DNA of 29,821 bases from an uncultured Actinomycetaceae bacterium. Lineage in GTDB: Bacteria > Actinomycetota > Actinomycetes > Actinomycetales > Actinomycetaceae. The position numbers were made by a program, and so were the translations under genes. Location: NCBI GenBank assembly GCA_902464405.1, contig CABQJD010000013.1, positions 1 through 29,821 of the forward strand. Direction: 5' to 3'. Numbering within the stretch: position 1 is the first letter of the stretch; each line of letters opens with the position of its first letter. The notes beneath the pieces are model-generated. The model did no database searches. It had not been told where the DNA came from and saw nothing but the letters and a program-made list of their open reading frames with translations. Positions 29,802 to 29,821 of the stretch are shown in pieces.

Positions 29802-29821
29802 ATGACGGAGGCAGCAGACTA
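29802..29821 (+). CDS. 5' end of a divergent gene, truncated by the window
   Basis: ATG at 29802 is preceded by AAAGGAG at ideal distance and by a TACAAT -10 box. Only the first residues, MTEAAD, are visible before the window ends, so no function can be given. Its control region is shared with the XRE regulator, which suggests that the regulator controls it; effectors of restriction-modification or other defence/accessory modules are typical partners, but that is inference. Confidence 0.7.

Overview
The window looks like a chromosomal segment of a moderate-GC actinobacterium, probably of the Actinomycetaceae type (Actinomyces/Arcanobacterium/Trueperella-like). The main reason is the minus-strand gene order rimP-nusA-infB-rbfA-truB-(small Cys protein)-ribF-rpsO-pnp-M16 peptidase-dapB, a classic actinobacterial arrangement. 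The NusA is short, IF2 carries a long Gly/Arg/Pro-rich linker, several promoters have a TAGACT -10 box, and one promoter carries a DtxR/IdeR-type iron box. Genus assignment is inference only.

Layout. 1-420 is a strikingly A/C-rich, G/T-poor repetitive tract without a convincing gene, followed by a palindrome and an intrinsic terminator (476-528). 581-3434 (minus) is a three-gene ABC exporter operon: a large FtsX/MacB-type permease, a short permease overlapping it by ATGA, and the ATPase. 3837-18445 (minus) is the housekeeping block: ribosome maturation (rimP, rbfA), transcription and translation factors (nusA, infB), tRNA modification (truB), flavin cofactor synthesis (ribF), S15 (rpsO), RNA degradation (pnp), a zinc peptidase and the diaminopimelate/lysine enzyme dapB. 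It is not tightly packed: gaps of roughly 200-470 bp hold repeats, hairpins and at least three TAGACT promoters, so it is probably several transcription units. No ylxR gene is visible between nusA and infB.

18579-21431 holds a plus-strand single-pass membrane protein of unknown function, a probably leaderless GNAT acetyltransferase and minus-strand smpB. 21870-28733 (minus) is a 2287-residue secreted subtilisin-family peptidase with a long multidomain C-terminal half (MAM/jelly-roll-like, Fn3, carboxypeptidase-regulatory-like, two BspA-type leucine-rich repeat blocks, a MucBP-like domain), a Ser/Gly stalk and a variant cell-wall sorting signal (LQKTG). Its promoter overlaps a 17/19 match to the DtxR/IdeR box, so it is likely an iron-regulated surface protease/adhesin.

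After about 29380 the base composition rises sharply in GC. There lies a compact XRE-family regulator gene (minus) with an unusual control region: paired 14-bp operator-like direct repeats inside its promoter and a 10-bp inverted repeat that brackets its ribosome-binding site. A divergent plus-strand gene starts at 29802 and leaves the window. This looks like the edge of an acquired module, possibly a restriction-modification or similar accessory locus whose effector genes lie beyond the window.
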